From: Bacillota bacterium
GTDB taxonomy: Bacteria; Bacillota; Clostridia; Saccharofermentanales; DTU023
Length of the DNA: 7,455 nucleotides
Direction of reading: 5' to 3'
Assembly (NCBI GenBank): GCA_023389255.1
Contig: JAEWER010000034.1
Span: forward strand, 1-7,455
Below the pieces are notes generated by a model that was given only the letters and a program-made list of their open reading frames with translations, was not told the origin of the DNA and made no database searches. Both the position numbers and the translations under genes were made by a program. Below are positions 5,560 through 7,455 of this stretch, piece after piece. Position 1 is the first letter of the stretch. Each line of letters starts with the position of its first letter.

Positions 5560-5761
5560 GATATCCGATTATATACGCAATCAATAAACACTATATATAG
5601 AGTTCTTGAGTTGCCGAAAGACACAACGGGTAGAAAGACGAGCTTAATTTGCTTATTTTCTGTTTTAGCACATTATTTCTAGATTTTAAGTTTAGAATAA
5701 TGTCTGCAAGAACGTGGATCTATGCTTAATTTTCCTTAATTTTTAACTGCTAAATCTAGCG

Positions 5762-5816
5762 TAGTTTTGTATACTAAAAGGACGTTATTGGAGTACAAAA
5801 CTAACACTTTAGTTTT
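5762..5816 (+). repeat. Three-part competing inverted repeat just upstream of mreB
   Basis: TAGTTTTGTA (5762-5771) is a perfect 10-bp complement of TACAAAACTA (5794-5803). The same middle element, as AAAACTAA (5797-5804), is a perfect 8-bp complement of TTAGTTTT (5809-5816) with a CACT loop. The outer elements share TAGTTTT and compete for the middle one. The set ends eight bases before the mreB ribosome binding site. It could act as an RNA switch if transcription starts upstream of 5762, or as DNA operator repeats if the TATACT at 5770 is the promoter. Confidence 0.45.
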
Positions 5817-5823
5817 TATATAC

Positions 5824-5827
5824 GGAG
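5824..5827 (+). promoter_or_regulatory. Ribosome binding site of mreB
   Basis: GGAG lies five bases before the ATG at 5833. This favours 5833 over the upstream in-frame TTG at 5767, which would add 22 residues of non-conserved sequence. Confidence 0.7.
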
Positions 5828-5832
5828 TTATC

Positions 5833-6840
5833 ATGGGTCTTGGGTTGAATATCGGTATTGATTTAGGAACCGCCACCGTTTTAGTTTATGTTCGTGGTAA
5901 AGGAATTGTTTTACGTGAACCCTCGGTGGTAGCAATTAACAAAAATACGGAAAAAGTTTTAGCAGTAGGTGAGAGCGCTGCCACTATGCTGGGCAGAACG
6001 CCACATATGGTGAAAGCCATTCGCCCGTTGCGTGAGGGCGTTATCTCAGATTTCAAAGCAACGGAGGTAATGCTCAAAGCATTCATTGAACGCGTGTGCA
6101 CTGGTTTTTTAGCGCGTTATTTCAAGCCTACCATCGTGGTATGTGTCCCTAGTGTAATTACACCAGTGGAGCAAAAAGCAGTTGAAGATGCTTGCAAACA
6201 TGCAGGTGCTAAAGAGGTTTACCTTATCAGGGAGCCGATTGCAGCCGCTATCGGAGCAGGCATAGATATCACACAAGCAAGTGGTAGCATGATTGTCGAT
6301 ATAGGTGGCGGTACTACTGATATTGCAGTTATCTCTTTATGCCAAGCCGTTACAGATGCATCTCTGAAAGTGGCAGGTGATGCTTTTAATGAAGCTATCG
6401 TGCGCTATGTAAGACGCAAACACAATGTCTTGATTGGCGAAAAAACCGCAGAGTTACTCAAAATCAATATCGGTTGCGCATATCCACGTGAAGAAGAACT
6501 GAGTATGGAAGTGCGTGGCAGAAACATGATTACGGGCATGCCGGCTACTATTACGATTACTTCAACAGAGATGCTCGAAGCCTTAGAAGAGCCTGTTTCT
6601 CGTGTGTTTGATGCTGTACATCAAGTCTTGGAAAAAACACCGCCTGAGTTGATGGCAGATATTTCTCAGCGTGGCATCGTTATGACGGGCGGAGGCGCGT
6701 TGTTATACGGTATCGATCGCATGCTAGCAACTAAGATTGGTATCGATGTGATGATAGCTAAAGATCCCATTTCCTGTGTCGCCATTGGCACGGGCCTGGC
6801 ATTAAATATTATGGATAAATTCAATGCATTAGCTGAATGA
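5833..6840 (+). CDS. mreB: MreB/Mbl family cell-shape-determining actin homologue
   Basis: This bacterial actin polymerises on the inner membrane face and guides the elongation peptidoglycan machinery in rod-shaped cells. From Met at 5833 it has 335 residues, the usual length. Visible elements are phosphate-1 GIDLGTAT (8-15), the connect-1-type helix EPIAAAIGAG (134-143), phosphate-2 IVDIGGGTTDIAV (154-166), RTAE-like EKTAELLK (203-210), LEKTPPELMADI (266-277), the adenosine motif GIVMTGGGALLYGID (281-295) and CVAIGTG (315-321). The N-terminus MGLGLN is short, without a long amphipathic helix. By eye it resembles both MreB and Mbl of Bacillus. No mreC or mreD follows, so this may be a stand-alone Mbl-type paralogue rather than the mreBCD copy. 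It ends with tandem stops TGA TAA, 37 bases before gyrA. Confidence 0.93.
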   Translation: MGLGLNIGIDLGTATVLVYVRGKGIVLREPSVVAINKNTEKVLAVGESAATMLGRTPHMVKAIRPLREGVISDFKATEVMLKAFIERVCTGFLARYFKPTIVVCVPSVITPVEQKAVEDACKHAGAKEVYLIREPIAAAIGAGIDITQASGSMIVDIGGGTTDIAVISLCQAVTDASLKVAGDAFNEAIVRYVRRKHNVLIGEKTAELLKINIGCAYPREEELSMEVRGRNMITGMPATITITSTEMLEALEEPVSRVFDAVHQVLEKTPPELMADISQRGIVMTGGGALLYGIDRMLATKIGIDVMIAKDPISCVAIGTGLALNIMDKFNALAE

Positions 6841-6862
6841 TAAACACTCAGTTAATGATTAA

Positions 6863-6869
6863 AGGAAGG
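6863..6869 (+). promoter_or_regulatory. Ribosome binding site of gyrA
   Basis: AGGAAGG lies eight bases before a GTG codon at 6878 and supports that GTG as the gyrA start. Confidence 0.65.
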
Positions 6870-6877
6870 AATAGCTA

Positions 6878-7455
6878 GTGGCTGATCAAACACCTAGCAA
6901 AGCAAAAAGTAGTAAAGAACTTCAAAGAGAGCGTGAAGCGGCGATAGATGCTAGCTTTCAAAATCCGAACACCTCAATTGTTTCTCGTTTTTTGGAAGAT
7001 GAAATGCGTAAATCGTTCATCGATTATGCGATGAGCGTTATTACAGATCGTGCGCTACCTGATGTCAGAGATGGTTTAAAACCTGTACATAGACGCATCT
7101 TATACAGCAAGTACACTCAGGGATTAACACCTGATAAGCCCTATCGTAAATGTGCTACGACTATTGGTGACGTTCTAGGACGTTTCCATCCGCATGGTGA
7201 TGCGGCTGTTTACGATGCTTTAGTGCGCATGGCACAAGATTTCTCGATGCGCCATGTCATGGTTGATGGCCACGGTAACTTTGGTTCACGTGATGGTGAT
7301 CCGCCTGCAGCTTACCGTTATACGGAATCCCGTCTGACACGCTTATCTGTTGAGATGATGAACAATATCAACAAAAATACGGTTGATTTTGTTCCTAACT
7401 ACGATGAGCATGAACTAGAACCCACAGTATTGCCCGCTGGATTTCCCAATTTATT
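6878..7455 (+). CDS. gyrA: DNA gyrase subunit A, N-terminal part, cut by the right edge
   Basis: This is the DNA-cutting subunit of a type IIA topoisomerase, which with GyrB introduces negative supercoils. 192 codons are visible from a GTG start that has AGGAAGG eight bases upstream. Family landmarks: FIDYAMSVITDRALPDVRDG (47-66), KPVHRRILY (68-76), GDVLGRFHPHGD (97-108), VDGHGNFGS (129-137) and AAYRYTE (144-150) with catalytic Tyr148, equal to E. coli Tyr122. The sequence fits clostridial GyrA better than ParC, though ParC cannot be fully excluded without the C-terminal domain. The residue equal to E. coli Ser83 is Ala109, and Asp87 is kept as Asp113. Compared with E. coli there are about 26 extra, charged residues at the N-terminus. 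It follows mreB after 37 bases and may be co-transcribed with it. No gyrB is in view. Confidence 0.92.
   Translation, partial: MADQTPSKAKSSKELQREREAAIDASFQNPNTSIVSRFLEDEMRKSFIDYAMSVITDRALPDVRDGLKPVHRRILYSKYTQGLTPDKPYRKCATTIGDVLGRFHPHGDAAVYDALVRMAQDFSMRHVMVDGHGNFGSRDGDPPAAYRYTESRLTRLSVEMMNNINKNTVDFVPNYDEHELEPTVLPAGFPNL

Larger units (their letters stand above)
5560..5832 (+). promoter_or_regulatory. Intergenic leader of mreB with possible promoter and several inverted repeats
   Basis: No gene is seen in these 273 bases, and no clear terminator follows the reductase, so read-through into mreB is possible. An imperfect hairpin pairs CATTATTTCTA (5671-5681) with TAGAATAATG (5693-5702), with one bulged base. 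TATACT at 5770-5775 is a plausible -10 but lacks a good -35. The last 70 bases contain the competing repeats described separately. Confidence 0.4.

Noticed and set aside
5767..5832. TTG start at 5767 giving a longer MreB
   Set aside because: The added 22 residues are not MreB-like, whereas the ATG at 5833 has a GGAG site and gives the usual 335 residues.
5886..6101. Minus-strand 71-residue frame
   Set aside because: It is antisense to the conserved N-terminal part of mreB.

Overview
The window looks like a chromosomal segment from a low-GC Gram-positive anaerobe of the Clostridia. The grounds are the A+T-rich sequence, a 243-residue NagB of the short Bacillus type, a GyrA core of a kind I associate with Clostridia, and AGGAG-type ribosome binding sites. 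I cannot place it to genus. 

Left region (1-1719) is accessory in character and visibly more A+T-rich than the rest. It starts with the 3' end of an unrecognised reading frame that runs in from the left edge (to 521) and is closed by a clear hairpin-plus-T-run terminator. An unrecognised 172-residue protein follows (663-1181). Its stop codon overlaps, as ATGA, the start of a second frame that ends after only 20 codons (1178-1240), which looks like the broken remains of a two-gene cassette. About 480 bases without a convincing gene come next. They hold one strong terminator hairpin (1273-1304) and several nested inverted repeats (1501-1614). 

Middle region, minus strand (1688-2631): nagB, for glucosamine-6-phosphate deaminase, reads leftward. 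Behind it lies tRNA-Ser(GGA), which has its own promoter-like sequence, an encoded CCA end and a good rho-independent terminator. The 413-base divergent gap between nagB and the next gene contains several perfect inverted repeats. One set lies in the likely leader of the rightward gene and can form two mutually exclusive hairpins. 

Right region, plus strand (3031-7455): an AMP-forming long-chain acyl-CoA synthetase-like enzyme is followed three bases later by a FabG-like short-chain reductase, so the two are probably translated from one message. After a 273-base gap with another set of competing inverted repeats comes an MreB/Mbl-type cell-shape actin, whose real start is at 5833. Thirty-seven bases further on gyrA begins, cut off by the right edge. 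Acyl activation and reduction (lipid metabolism), GlcN6P deamination (amino sugars, linked to peptidoglycan precursors) and MreB (wall elongation) are all envelope-related, but the sequence shows no direct regulatory link between them. 

I found no CRISPR array, integrase, transposase or complete mobile element. The most unusual features are the competing-hairpin leaders upstream of the acyl-CoA synthetase and mreB, and the broken cassette at the left.
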